This document shows, piece by piece, positions 8,251-16,187 of a stretch of DNA of 64,000 nucleotides. Made by a program: the position numbers and the translations under genes. The notes under the pieces are model-generated. The model worked only from the letters and a program-made list of their open reading frames with translations, was not told where the DNA came from and made no database searches. The stretch is from Acidobacteriota bacterium (GTDB lineage: Bacteria > Acidobacteriota > Terriglobia > Acidiferrales > UBA7541), in the NCBI GenBank assembly GCA_013289585.1, contig JABCZR010000004.1:124001-188000 (forward strand), in the 5' to 3' direction. Within the stretch, counting starts at the first letter, position 1. Each line of letters begins with the position of its first letter.

Positions 8251-8835
8251 ATGGTTATGGCACTAAAGCACCCCAAGGAATTCGCTCGCGGAAGCAAGCA
8301 AACTCGCGCAGTCAAACACCCCCTCGTCGGCATCATCATGGGTTCCGGCTCCGACTGGGACACCATGAAATTCGCCTCCAAGACGCTCAGCGAACTCCAT
8401 GTTCCACATGAAACACGCGTTGTCTCCGCCCACCGCACACCCGACCTTCTCTTCGAATATGCGGAGACCGCTGAAAAGCGCGGCATCGAAGTCATCATCG
8501 CAGGCGCGGGTGGTGCGGCTCATCTTCCCGGCATGACCGCCTCGAAAACGGTCCTCCCAGTTCTCGGTGTCCCGGTCGAATCCAAGGCCCTTAAAGGCCT
8601 CGATTCGCTCCTCTCCATCGCGCAAATGCCGGGTGGCATTCCCGTTGGCACGCTCTCCATCGGCAGATCCGGCGCCGTCAACGCCGCTCTACTCGCTGCC
8701 GCCATCCTCGGCGCAAAACATCGAGCCGTCCGCGAAGCACTTCGAAAATTTCGTTCCGATCAGACTGGCCGCGTCCTGGCACATCCCGATCCTTCCGCCT
8801 CCTCACCAACAAAAAAGAAAGGGAAGCGCGCGTGA
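8251..8835 (+). CDS. purE: 5-(carboxyamino)imidazole ribonucleotide mutase
   Basis: Converts N5-CAIR, made by PurK, to CAIR in purine synthesis. The substrate-binding GSGSDWDTM is at residues 31-39, VVSAHRTPD near 66-74, [13 protein letters not shown] near 87-99 and [10 protein letters not shown] downstream. The protein has a 23-residue N-terminal extension and a basic C-terminal tail (PTKKKGKRA). The start may be ATG 8251 or ATG 8257. The stop overlaps the purK GTG by 4 nt (GTGA), and the presence of purK identifies it as a class I (N5-CAIR) enzyme. Confidence 0.96.
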   Translation: MVMALKHPKEFARGSKQTRAVKHPLVGIIMGSGSDWDTMKFASKTLSELHVPHETRVVSAHRTPDLLFEYAETAEKRGIEVIIAGAGGAAHLPGMTASKTVLPVLGVPVESKALKGLDSLLSIAQMPGGIPVGTLSIGRSGAVNAALLAAAILGAKHRAVREALRKFRSDQTGRVLAHPDPSASSPTKKKGKRA

Positions 8836-9974
8836 CCATCGGCATCCTCGGCGGCGGACAGCTCGGCTACATGCTGGCTCTCGCGGGCTATCCGCTGGGC
8901 CTGCGCTTCCGCTTTCTCGATCCTTCGCCCGAAGCTCCCGTCGGCCGCATCGCGCAGCGCGTCACCGCCGATTTTGACGACCTCGCCGCGCTCGAAAAAT
9001 TCGCTGCCGGCCTCGAGCTGGTCACCTATGAATTCGAAAACGTTCCCGTTGACGCCGCGAAATTCCTCGCCGAGCGCGTCCCTGTCTATCCCCCGCCCGC
9101 GGCCCTCGAGGCCGCGCAGGATCGCCTCAACGAAAAGCGGCTTTTCCAGAAGCTTGGCATCGCCACCACTGAATTTGTCTCCGTTCCAAAGACCAGCGCG
9201 CTCGACCCCGCCGTGAAAGAACTGGGCCTCCCTGCCGTCCTCAAAACCTGCCGTCTCGGCTACGACGGCAAAGGCCAGTGGCTTCTTCGCACCTCCGAAG
9301 ATGTCACAAAAGCCAAGTCCGAGCTGCCCGCCGTTCCTCTAATCCTCGAGCGCTTCGTGCCCTTTACGCGCGAGCTGTCCGTCATCGCCGTCCGGTCGCG
9401 CGCCGGCGAAATCGCCTTTTATCCCCTCGTTGAAAATCATCATCGCGGCGGCATCCTCCGCTTGTCGCTCGCTCCTGCCCCGCGACTGGACCCTGGCACT
9501 CAGCGCGCCGCCGAACATGCCGCCCGCCGCGTTCTCGAGTCGCTGGACTACGTCGGCGTCCTCGCCATCGAGTTCTTCGAATGCCAGGGCCGCCTCCTCG
9601 CCAACGAAATGGCCCCGCGCGTACACAATTCCGGCCATTGGACTATCGAAGGCGCCATCACCAGTCAATTTGAAAACCATCTCCGCGCCGTCCAGGGCCT
9701 GCCCCTAGGCTCAACTGGACCAACCGGCCATTCCGCTATGCTCAATCTCATCGGAGAAATCCCCGAGTCCGCCGAAATCCTCGCCGTCCCCGACGCCCAC
9801 CTCCATCTCTATGGCAAATCCCCCCGCCCGGGCCGCAAACTTGGCCACGTCACCCTCCGCGCCGCCTCCCCTGAACGCCTTGCCCTCCGCCTCTCCGAAC
9901 TCCCCGCCTTCTTCCACCGCCCGGAATTCTGCCTCGACGCCGCCCTTGCCCCCTCCGCCTCACTACGCTCCTGA
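8832..9974 (+). CDS. purK: 5-(carboxyamino)imidazole ribonucleotide synthase
   Basis: ATP-grasp enzyme making N5-CAIR from AIR, bicarbonate and ATP, feeding PurE. The N-terminal [10 protein letters not shown] (6-15) is the PurK signature; TYEFENVP is near 65-72, the ATP-grasp [14 protein letters not shown] near 137-150, and [17 protein letters not shown] in the C-terminal part. It is 380 residues, standard for the family. The GTG start at 8832 overlaps the purE stop, so the pair is translationally coupled. Confidence 0.96.
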   Translation: MTIGILGGGQLGYMLALAGYPLGLRFRFLDPSPEAPVGRIAQRVTADFDDLAALEKFAAGLELVTYEFENVPVDAAKFLAERVPVYPPPAALEAAQDRLNEKRLFQKLGIATTEFVSVPKTSALDPAVKELGLPAVLKTCRLGYDGKGQWLLRTSEDVTKAKSELPAVPLILERFVPFTRELSVIAVRSRAGEIAFYPLVENHHRGGILRLSLAPAPRLDPGTQRAAEHAARRVLESLDYVGVLAIEFFECQGRLLANEMAPRVHNSGHWTIEGAITSQFENHLRAVQGLPLGSTGPTGHSAMLNLIGEIPESAEILAVPDAHLHLYGKSPRPGRKLGHVTLRAASPERLALRLSELPAFFHRPEFCLDAALAPSASLRS

Positions 9975-10149
9975 GTTTGATTTCCACCTCCTTTTCGGTG
10001 GGGAGAGCGTCAGGTGTTCGAATTTGCGACAGAGGCATCCTGAAACCGAGCATCCCAGCCGAATGCAACCCCGGCTAAGCTATTTACAATGTGGTGCTTA
10101 GCATTGGCACGTCTGGTGCTCTTTCCACACTAAAGCTGAGGTAAAAAAC

Positions 10150-12618
10150 ATGTCATTTGTTCGCGATCTGAGAATTGCCTTCCACTCCCTCATGCGCACG
10201 CAAGGGCTTTCCCTCACGGTCATCCTGACGTTGGCCCTCGGCATCGGCGCCAACGCCGCCATCTTCACCCTCGTGCGCGGCGTGCTCCTCAAGCCTCTCG
10301 TCAACCGCGACGAGGACCGCCTCATCTACATCCGCCAGAGCGCCCCGGGCACCGACGACGAGAACACAGCGTTCTCTGTTCCCGAAATCCAGGATTTGGG
10401 CGCCAGCGTCAAGACTTTGAGCGCGTTCGGCGATTTCTCCACCACCGAATTCACCATGATCGGTCTAGGTGAGCCTCGCGTAGTCCAGGCCGGCGTCGTC
10501 AGCGGCACCTTCTTCGAAGTCATGGGCCTCCATCCGGTTCTCGGCCGTCTGGTTGGACCGCAGGACGACGGTCCCAAAGCTCCGGGCGTCGTCGTTCTCA
10601 CCTATCGTTTCTGGACCACCACGCTCGGCAAAGATCCTTCCGTTCTCGGCAAGAGCGTCCGGCTCGACAGTGGGCTCATGGGCGATCGGACCGCAACCGT
10701 CATCGGCGTCCTCGAACCCTCGATTCCCTATCCTCAAGATACAGAAATCATCGCCAACATCGTCACCAGCCCGCACCACCTCTCCGCAACCATGGTCACC
10801 GGCCGCGTCCATCGCATGACCGAACTTTTTGGCCGTCTCGCTCCCGGCGCCACCCTCGATCAAGCTCGCGCCGAGTTGCGCTCCGCCTACGGAGCCATGA
10901 CCAAAGAACACCCCGACGCCTACCCGAAGAAAGCGAACTTCCAGATCAGTGCCAAGCCGCTGCGCGACCAGATTACCTCGGGCGCCCGCACCGTCCTGCT
11001 GGTGCTGCTCGCAGCGTCGGGGCTGGTCTTCGTCATCGCGTGTTCCAACGTCGCCAACCTGATCCTCACACGCACGGTTCGCCGCGAAGGCGAGTTGGCC
11101 ATTCGTGCCGCGCTCGGGGCAAGCTCAGGCGCGCTGCGCCGCATGTTGCTGGCCGAAAGTCTTCTGCTCTGCGTTGCCGGCGCTGCGCTCGGGATAATGA
11201 GTGCGCAGCCGATGGTGGCCATCCTGGCGCGTTACGCCTCGCGCTTCTCGGTCCGTGCTCTCGATTTGGCGGTGGATTCCAGTCTATTGTGGGTGGGAGG
11301 GGCATTGGCCATCATCGCCGCCGTGATTTTGGCGTTTGTCCCGCGCCTGCCGTCGGCCGACACGTCGAAAGGCCTTAACCTTTCGAGTGGCAGCCTGCGC
11401 ATCACCGGCAGCACCAACCGCCGCCAGCGGGTTTTCGCGGTGACGCAAATCGCCGCATCCTTCGTGCTCTTGGCCGGCGCGAGCATGTTGATCACTACGC
11501 TGATCGCGCTGCAAACGGCGCAGACCGGTCTCGATATGCGCCACGTCCTCACGATCAACGTTCCCGCGATGGCCCACGGGAAATCGCCTCAGCAAGTGGT
11601 CGATTTCTACAAAGAAACAATTCGTCGTGTGGACGCGCTGCCCGGCGTGAACAGGACCGCTTTCGGTCTGTCGGTCCCCTGGCGCGATGTTGGCGGCTCC
11701 GGTTTCGGCCTCCAATTCTCCGCCGACGGTCACGTTCATGTCCAGGGAGAGGACCCTCGTGCGCAGCTGCGCGTCGTCTCTCACGGATTCTTTGCCGCGC
11801 TTGGCGTTCCCATCCTCAGCGGCCGTGATTTCGACGACCTCGACGGACAAAGTAAGGAGCCGGTCGCCATCGTCAGTGAAACTCTCGCAAAGCGCATGTT
11901 CCCCAATCAGGATGCCGTCGGTCGGCATGTGTACTGGACGGATCCGGTTCTGCAATTCGCTCCCGGGATTAACTCCGCGCCTCACCGCATTATTGGCGTC
12001 ACCGCCGACATTGATGACGAGCACATCGTTCCTGAGCCCATTGTGACGATCTATACTCCCTTTGAAGAAGGCCCTATATTTGGCGGCCGCCTTTTCATCC
12101 ACACCACTGCGAATCCGTATTCCCTCGTCACGCCCGTCACCAGCATTATTCATGGCATGTCCGCCGAACAACCCGTCGAGCATGCCGCAACTCTCGAGGA
12201 CGTCCGCGCGGAGGTACTCACACCGGACCGTTTGAACTCGCTGGTGTTCGGCGTGTTTGCGGCTGTCGCGTTGGTGATCGCATTGGTTGGCGTTGCCGCC
12301 GTGCTGGCGTTTTCCGTCAGCTCGCGCACCCGCGAATTCGGCATCCGCCTGGCGCTCGGATCGCAACCGCAGAACCTCCTGAAAGGTGTCATCGCCGAAG
12401 GCGCTCTAATGGCTGCGATAGGTGTCCTCGCAGGCGCGGCATTCGGGTTCGTCGCCGCGCGCTTGGCGGCCAGCTATTTCTTCGAAGTGAAGATGCCCGG
12501 CGCCTTGCCCATCGTCCTCTCCGCCATCGTCCTGCTCGCGGCCGCCGTCGTCGCCTCCATGCTCCCCGCCGCCCGCGCCGCCCGCATCGACGTCATCCAA
12601 GCCCTGCGCTCCGAATGA
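10150..12618 (+). CDS. ADOP-type duplicated FtsX/MacB permease
   Basis: A member of the 'acidobacterial duplicated orphan permease' group: two MacB/FtsX-like halves in one 822-residue chain, encoded without a partner ATPase. The N-terminal motif LSLTVILTLALGIGANAAIF is the usual first helix. A periplasmic MacB core follows, then helices near 280-300 and 325-405. A second half begins near residue 415 (QRVFAVTQIAASFVLLAG), and the last FtsX block holds RTREFGIRLALGSQP and ends in DVIQALRSE. GAGGT lies 7 nt before the ATG. The role is unknown; related proteins act in MacB-like mechanotransmission or export. No ABC ATPase gene is within view. Confidence 0.9.
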   Translation: MSFVRDLRIAFHSLMRTQGLSLTVILTLALGIGANAAIFTLVRGVLLKPLVNRDEDRLIYIRQSAPGTDDENTAFSVPEIQDLGASVKTLSAFGDFSTTEFTMIGLGEPRVVQAGVVSGTFFEVMGLHPVLGRLVGPQDDGPKAPGVVVLTYRFWTTTLGKDPSVLGKSVRLDSGLMGDRTATVIGVLEPSIPYPQDTEIIANIVTSPHHLSATMVTGRVHRMTELFGRLAPGATLDQARAELRSAYGAMTKEHPDAYPKKANFQISAKPLRDQITSGARTVLLVLLAASGLVFVIACSNVANLILTRTVRREGELAIRAALGASSGALRRMLLAESLLLCVAGAALGIMSAQPMVAILARYASRFSVRALDLAVDSSLLWVGGALAIIAAVILAFVPRLPSADTSKGLNLSSGSLRITGSTNRRQRVFAVTQIAASFVLLAGASMLITTLIALQTAQTGLDMRHVLTINVPAMAHGKSPQQVVDFYKETIRRVDALPGVNRTAFGLSVPWRDVGGSGFGLQFSADGHVHVQGEDPRAQLRVVSHGFFAALGVPILSGRDFDDLDGQSKEPVAIVSETLAKRMFPNQDAVGRHVYWTDPVLQFAPGINSAPHRIIGVTADIDDEHIVPEPIVTIYTPFEEGPIFGGRLFIHTTANPYSLVTPVTSIIHGMSAEQPVEHAATLEDVRAEVLTPDRLNSLVFGVFAAVALVIALVGVAAVLAFSVSSRTREFGIRLALGSQPQNLLKGVIAEGALMAAIGVLAGAAFGFVAARLAASYFFEVKMPGALPIVLSAIVLLAAAVVASMLPAARAARIDVIQALRSE

Positions 12619-12711
12619 CCGTTGACGGGGGAGGAATAGAGCCCAGTTGACACTGAGAGAAGTTTGGACAACGTTTCTGTGGATTTCGATCGGCTAGGCC
12701 AGCCAGTGTGC

Positions 12712-13190
12712 CTAGATCTTGATGTTCTTTGGATGAAACACCGTTAGACCGGGTATCTGCTTGAAGTCGTCCTTCTCATCAAACGTCAAGATTTCGGTGA
12801 TGCCGTTATTCCGCATAATGACGCTATGAATTACGTCTCCCACCCCGGAGTGGTATTTCAGAATGCTTTGTTTTACGTGGTAGAAAAATTCCACAAAGTC
12901 GTAGTCCTTGTCGGGGCTAACCTCAACGATGTGGATTTTCATCTTTTGTAGGCGCCTCTCGCTAACCAGCTGGCTCTCCATTTCCGCAACCTCAGTACGG
13001 TCAATTCCTTTGCTGAAATTAGGATATTGACCATCTCGGTTACAGCCCACATCGAGGTGCAAAGTTGGGTGTCTTTGAGCTGTGCGAAGACACCCAGCGC
13101 ATTCTCGACCATCTTCTTTTTGCTTTCTTCTGCTTTGTCTGTCGAGAAATAGGCGATGAGAACGTTGCTGTCGATGTAGATTCGCCTCAT
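12712..13190 (-). pseudogene. PIN-domain toxin, frameshifted
   Basis: Two overlapping minus-strand frames together make one PIN-domain ribonuclease (VapC-like). The first (from ATG 13190) gives MRRIYIDSNVLIAYF with the first catalytic Asp, then SMWAVTEMVNIL. The second (ending at 12712) continues with KGIDRTEVAEMESQL, GVGDVIHSVIMRNNG and TEILTFDEKDDFKQI, carrying the later acidic residues. The join must lie at about 13000-13035. A single indel explains the break. It could be a real mutation, a sequencing error or, less likely, programmed frameshifting. Its start overlaps the stop of the 51-residue ORF upstream. Confidence 0.75.
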
Positions 13191-13342
13191 TTTTTCTTTG
13201 CGCGAAAGCGAACGGTCACCTTCTGCTTGACTGTTTTGAGAGCTCTAAACGAAACCGTTTCACCTGACTTGGTTTTGAACTTCACCCTGGTCGGTTTCGC
13301 AACGGTTTTGGCAGCACTAAATTGGATATTCTTCCTAGCCAT
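13187..13342 (-). CDS. 51-residue basic protein, putative antitoxin of the PIN toxin
   Basis: A short ORF from ATG 13342 to TGA 13187-13189. It encodes a Lys/Arg-rich 51-residue protein beginning MARKNIQFSAAKTVAKPTRV and ending VTVRFRAKKK, with alternating strand-like segments and no hydrophobic stretch. The stop codon overlaps the ATG of the PIN gene (ATGA), the usual antitoxin-first coupling of toxin-antitoxin pairs. It has no recognised DNA-binding fold, so it is not a standard VapB. The antitoxin role is inferred from position and coupling only. Confidence 0.6.
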   Translation of the reverse strand: MARKNIQFSAAKTVAKPTRVKFKTKSGETVSFRALKTVKQKVTVRFRAKKK

Positions 13343-13351
13343 TTCCTCATA

Positions 13352-13690
13352 TTACCACCGCCTCTTAGATGGCAGGTGGCATTCCTTTCCTACTCGCTTA
13401 TCTGCTACCAAAACATCTCCGGCCACTTCCGCGGGATGAAATACCCACAGGATTTCCACCGCATCTCCTCGAACTCGGTAGGGAATAATGTATGGCGTTT
13501 CGGCTACGACCATCTCTCGCGTGCCCACAACGCGCCCCGCCCTGCCCAACGCTGGATTCCGCTTCAGTAGATTCACCGCTCGCAAAACCTTCTGCACCAC
13601 GCGCCCCGCCGCCGCTGGATTGTCCGCCGCGATGTACTCCGCTTCCGCATCCAGGTTGGCCAGCGCCGTTCGCAGCCACCTAATGTGCAC
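13352..13690 (-). CDS. ParE/RelE-type toxin with an altered C-terminus
   Basis: ParE/RelE-superfamily toxins inhibit gyrase or cleave mRNA. Residues 1-90 match: an N-terminal helix pair (WLRTALANLDAEAEYIAADNP), PALGRAGRVVGTREMVV (about 46-62), and the strand set YIIPYRVRGDAVEILWVFH. After WVFHP the frame reads AEVAGDVLV and runs on to W112. Shifting by one base at about 13430 gives RKWPEMFW then stop (13405-13407), which is the normal ParE ending. I infer a 1-nt deletion that extended the protein. It overlaps the antitoxin gene by 11 nt. Confidence 0.85.
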   Translation of the reverse strand: MHIRWLRTALANLDAEAEYIAADNPAAAGRVVQKVLRAVNLLKRNPALGRAGRVVGTREMVVAETPYIIPYRVRGDAVEILWVFHPAEVAGDVLVADKRVGKECHLPSKRRW

Positions 13691-13931
13691 GGCGAGTCCA
13701 CTTCTTCGCCACTCGCTTTACCTCGCTCTCACTTGCAAACTCGCCGCGCTCCGCCTCCGCCAGCCCCTTGTGAATCTCTTCGATCTGCCAGCTATTCAGC
13801 GCCACGTACTCCCGAATCGCCTCTGCCGCCAGAAACGACCGCGACCGCCTCGTCGCCGCCGCCAGTTTGTCCAGCTTCCCTCGCAGCCCGCCCTCCAGCC
13901 GCAACGTAAGAATCTTTTCGCCCGCCATCAT
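13680..13931 (-). CDS. Ribbon-helix-helix antitoxin (ParD/CopG-like)
   Basis: An 83-residue antitoxin that would neutralise the adjacent ParE-type toxin and repress the operon. The N-terminal strand GEKILTLRLEGGL and the helix pair RGKLDKLAAATRRSRSFLAA fit the ribbon-helix-helix fold; the C-terminal half (NSWQIEEIHKGLAEAERGEF) is typical of the toxin-wrapping helix. It is the first gene of a four-gene minus-strand array: antitoxin, ParE, 51-residue ORF, PIN. Confidence 0.9.
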   Translation of the reverse strand: MMAGEKILTLRLEGGLRGKLDKLAAATRRSRSFLAAEAIREYVALNSWQIEEIHKGLAEAERGEFASESEVKRVAKKWTRRAH

Positions 13932-14224
13932 CGCCTCCCGACTACTTCCGCATACATTGTATTCACATTTGAGCTCTTTTGGGAACCCAACAACCCTTTT
14001 TCAAGATGGCTGTCGCCCGATTGTGCAGGATCGCGCTTCAGTGTGACCTTCGGCCGTCTCCGCCATCGCCAACGATCATGCGCGCCTTGAACGATCCCCC
14101 ATCGTGCGTCTTTCTTGCGCCCCATCACTCCGGTGCGTACTCCGTGCCTCCGCGTTAAGTCACTCCTTTTCTTCGCCTTGGTCCGCCAATTTCCATTCGA
14201 ATCAGTACTATTCTGTAATCTTAC

Positions 14225-14253
14225 TTGACAGAGAACCATCCTTATGCTATCGT
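14225..14253 (+). promoter_or_regulatory. Sigma-70-like promoter
   Basis: A consensus TTGACA (14225-14230) is followed by exactly 17 bp and TATCGT (14248-14253, 4 of 6 matches to TATAAT). It points towards the amidotransferase gene starting at 14569, which would give a leader of roughly 310 nt containing the 14336-14425 repeat and G-run. It could instead drive a non-coding transcript. Confidence 0.5.
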
Positions 14254-14335
14254 CAGTCGTGAACTCTCGACCCAAGCCCCGCGAAGCCATCGGTTGCTAC
14301 GCGCACTCCTCCCTTCTCCTGCACGCCACCGTAAG

Positions 14336-14425
14336 TCCTTCAACTGCAGCACTTATGGATCTCCCCGCCAAGTGTTGCAAACAAAAGACTTACGGCATAG
14401 CTAACTCCTTTAGATGCAACACTTA
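14336..14425. repeat. Degenerate direct repeat with 10-bp inverted repeat
   Basis: Two copies of a 20-mer, starting TCCTTCAACTGCAGCACTTA at 14336 and TCCTTTAGATGCAACACTTA at 14406, match at 16 of 20 positions and start 70 nt apart. In addition AAGTGTTGCA (14370-14379) and TGCAACACTT (14415-14424) form a perfect 10-bp inverted repeat. A G-run follows at once. The pattern suggests either a folded RNA leader or a unit of a dispersed intergenic repeat family. Confidence 0.55.
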
Positions 14426-14568
14426 CAAAAAACAGGGGGGTGGGGCCCCGTCGCCTTTTGGGCGTTTCGACGCTCCCCCCTTCAGCCGCTCTATTTCAAG
14501 CGCCCGCCCACCGGTCATTTTTCCTCCGGTTGCCGCTCTCTCGCCTGGATGCTACGATTTGGTGTTCC

Positions 14569-15366
14569 ATGATCCCCGCTGACACCCAACTGAGCACAGC
14601 AAACCGCCCCCGTGTCGGCATCCCCTGGCGCACCAGCCAGGAAGAACGCGACGGCACGCGCAACAAGCTGGACTTCTATTTCCGGGCCGTCAGAAAAGCC
14701 GGTGCTGAACCACAGGAAGTATCTCTCGAACAATCACCGGAACAGCTTCGCCGCCAGCTAGCCGAACTGGACGCTTTTGTCTTGCCGGGCAGTCCGGCCG
14801 ATGTGGACCCCAGCCGCTATTGCGCATCGCGGCACCCCAAGACAATTACGTTGGACCCAAAGCGAGACAAAATGGATGAGGCCATCCTCGCCCACGCCTT
14901 CGATTCCGGAAAACCAGTACTCGCCATCTGTTACGGCTGCCAAATCCTCAATGTTCACCTGAAGGGCACGCTCATTCAGGACATACCCGAGGTGCGTCCT
15001 GGCCGGCCGAACGCCGTTCCTCACGGAACCACCGATCTCGCGGTAGGCGCAAAAAGCGGCGATCAGAGTCACGACGCTGCAATTACCCCTGGCACTCTTC
15101 TCGCAAAGCTCTCCGGCTCATCCGCCGCGCACATCAATAGCAGCCATCATCAGGCGATTGACCAGCCCGGGGAAAAACTTCGCGTCGCCGCGCAATCTCC
15201 CGACGGCATTATCGAAGCCGTCGAATGGACCGGCGACTCAAACTGGATCGTGGGCGTTCAGTGGCATCCGGAGCGTATGCCGGATGACCCGTTCGCGCAG
15301 CGCCTGTTTCAGGATTTCGTTTCCGCGGCGAAACGCGCGCACGCCGCGGTGGCGCATAAAACGTAA
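14569..15366 (+). CDS. Class-I glutamine amidotransferase-like hydrolase (peptidase C26, PuuD-like)
   Basis: Family members hydrolyse gamma-glutamyl compounds such as gamma-glutamyl-GABA. The frame is open from 14440, but the ATG at 14569 gives 265 residues starting at the family boundary (RPRVGIPWRTSQEE). The nucleophile elbow reads AICYGCQILNV; the family usually has CRGxQ, so Arg is replaced by Tyr. The catalytic His lies in GVQWHPERM near the end. FVLPGSPADVDPSRY matches the family GGxDVxPxxY loop in position. Substrate is uncertain. The long leader holds a promoter-like site and repeats. Confidence 0.85.
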   Translation: MIPADTQLSTANRPRVGIPWRTSQEERDGTRNKLDFYFRAVRKAGAEPQEVSLEQSPEQLRRQLAELDAFVLPGSPADVDPSRYCASRHPKTITLDPKRDKMDEAILAHAFDSGKPVLAICYGCQILNVHLKGTLIQDIPEVRPGRPNAVPHGTTDLAVGAKSGDQSHDAAITPGTLLAKLSGSSAAHINSSHHQAIDQPGEKLRVAAQSPDGIIEAVEWTGDSNWIVGVQWHPERMPDDPFAQRLFQDFVSAAKRAHAAVAHKT

Positions 15367-15422
15367 GCTTTTTCGCCTTTCAAATTTCGATTTTCTTTAG
15401 TTTCATTCTTCATGGGGGCCTC

Positions 15423-16187
15423 ATGATTTCTCTGGCAGGCAAGGCGGCACTTATCACTGGCGGTTCACGCGGCATCGGCGCAGCGGCTGTCAAACTCTTC
15501 GCGCAAGCCGGCGCCGACGTGGTCTTCAACTATGTGAAAGCCAAAGACGCCGCCCAGCAAGTTCAGCAGGAGGCCGGCAAACACGGAACTCGCGTGGAAG
15601 CGTTCAAAGCCGACGTCGGCAAACATGCTGACAACCAGAAACTCGTCAACCATTGCATCGCGCGCCTCGGCCGCCTCGATATTCTTGTCGCCAACGCCGG
15701 CGTCTGGAACCAGGACGATGCTCCCATCGAAAAGATGACCGAAAAGCAGTGGGACGACATGATGCGCATCAACCTCAAGAGTGTCTACTCCGTCATCCAC
15801 TTCGCCGTCCCGCACATGATCAAGCAAAAGTCCGGCAAGATTATTCCCATCAGCTCCACTGCGGGACAGCGCGGCGAATCGCTCCACACTCACTATGGCG
15901 CGTCGAAAGGCGGCATCATCAGCCTCACCAAGGGCCTGGCTACTGAGCTCGCGCGTCACAATATTCTTGTGAATTGCGTGGCCCCCGGCTGGGTTGCCAC
16001 CGATATGTCCAATCCCGTCCTCGAGACGAAGGCCGGCCAGAAAATGGCGGCATCGGCAATTCCGCTCGGCCGCGCCGCCACCGCGGAAGAAATTGCTGGC
16101 CCCATCCTCTTTGCCGCCTCCGACCTGGCCAACTTCATGACGGGCGAGATCATCAATGTAAATGGAGGCGCGATATTGTGCGGCTAA
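15423..16187 (+). CDS. Short-chain dehydrogenase/reductase (FabG-like)
   Basis: A classical SDR of 254 residues. The NAD(P)-binding motif TGGSRGIG is at about residues 12-19, NAG near 88-90 (VANAGVW), the catalytic Ser in ISSTAGQRG, and the Tyr-x3-Lys pair in HYGASKGG. The C-terminal GEIINVNGGAIL is typical of 3-oxoacyl-ACP-reductase-like enzymes. The acidobacterial neighbourhood (exported protein and GMC oxidoreductase downstream) suggests an oxidoreductase of alcohol or sugar metabolism rather than fatty acid synthesis. It overlaps the next gene by 10 nt. A GGGGGCC block lies just before the ATG. Confidence 0.92.
   Translation: MISLAGKAALITGGSRGIGAAAVKLFAQAGADVVFNYVKAKDAAQQVQQEAGKHGTRVEAFKADVGKHADNQKLVNHCIARLGRLDILVANAGVWNQDDAPIEKMTEKQWDDMMRINLKSVYSVIHFAVPHMIKQKSGKIIPISSTAGQRGESLHTHYGASKGGIISLTKGLATELARHNILVNCVAPGWVATDMSNPVLETKAGQKMAASAIPLGRAATAEEIAGPILFAASDLANFMTGEIINVNGGAILCG

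Larger units (their letters stand above)
13932..14568. other. 637-bp region without a convincing gene
   Basis: No frame here looks like a real gene: the longest minus-strand frame (13928-14290) is arginine-rich and has no fold. The stretch contains a promoter-like sequence (14225-14253), a degenerate direct repeat with a 10-bp inverted repeat (14336-14425), and a G-run (CAGGGGGGTGGGGCCCC, 14433-14449). It also contains the filler-like string CTCCGTGCCTCCGCGTTAAG near 14138. It separates the toxin-antitoxin array from the amidotransferase and is probably repetitive or a relic. Confidence 0.6.

Noticed and set aside
11284-12366. 360-residue minus-strand frame over the permease gene
   Set aside because: No signal or domain; it covers the periplasmic part of the ADOP permease and shows shadow composition.
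13928-14290. 120-residue minus-strand frame
   Set aside because: It is extremely Arg/Trp-rich and overlaps low-complexity and repeat-like sequence; no ribosome binding site or homologous fold is evident.
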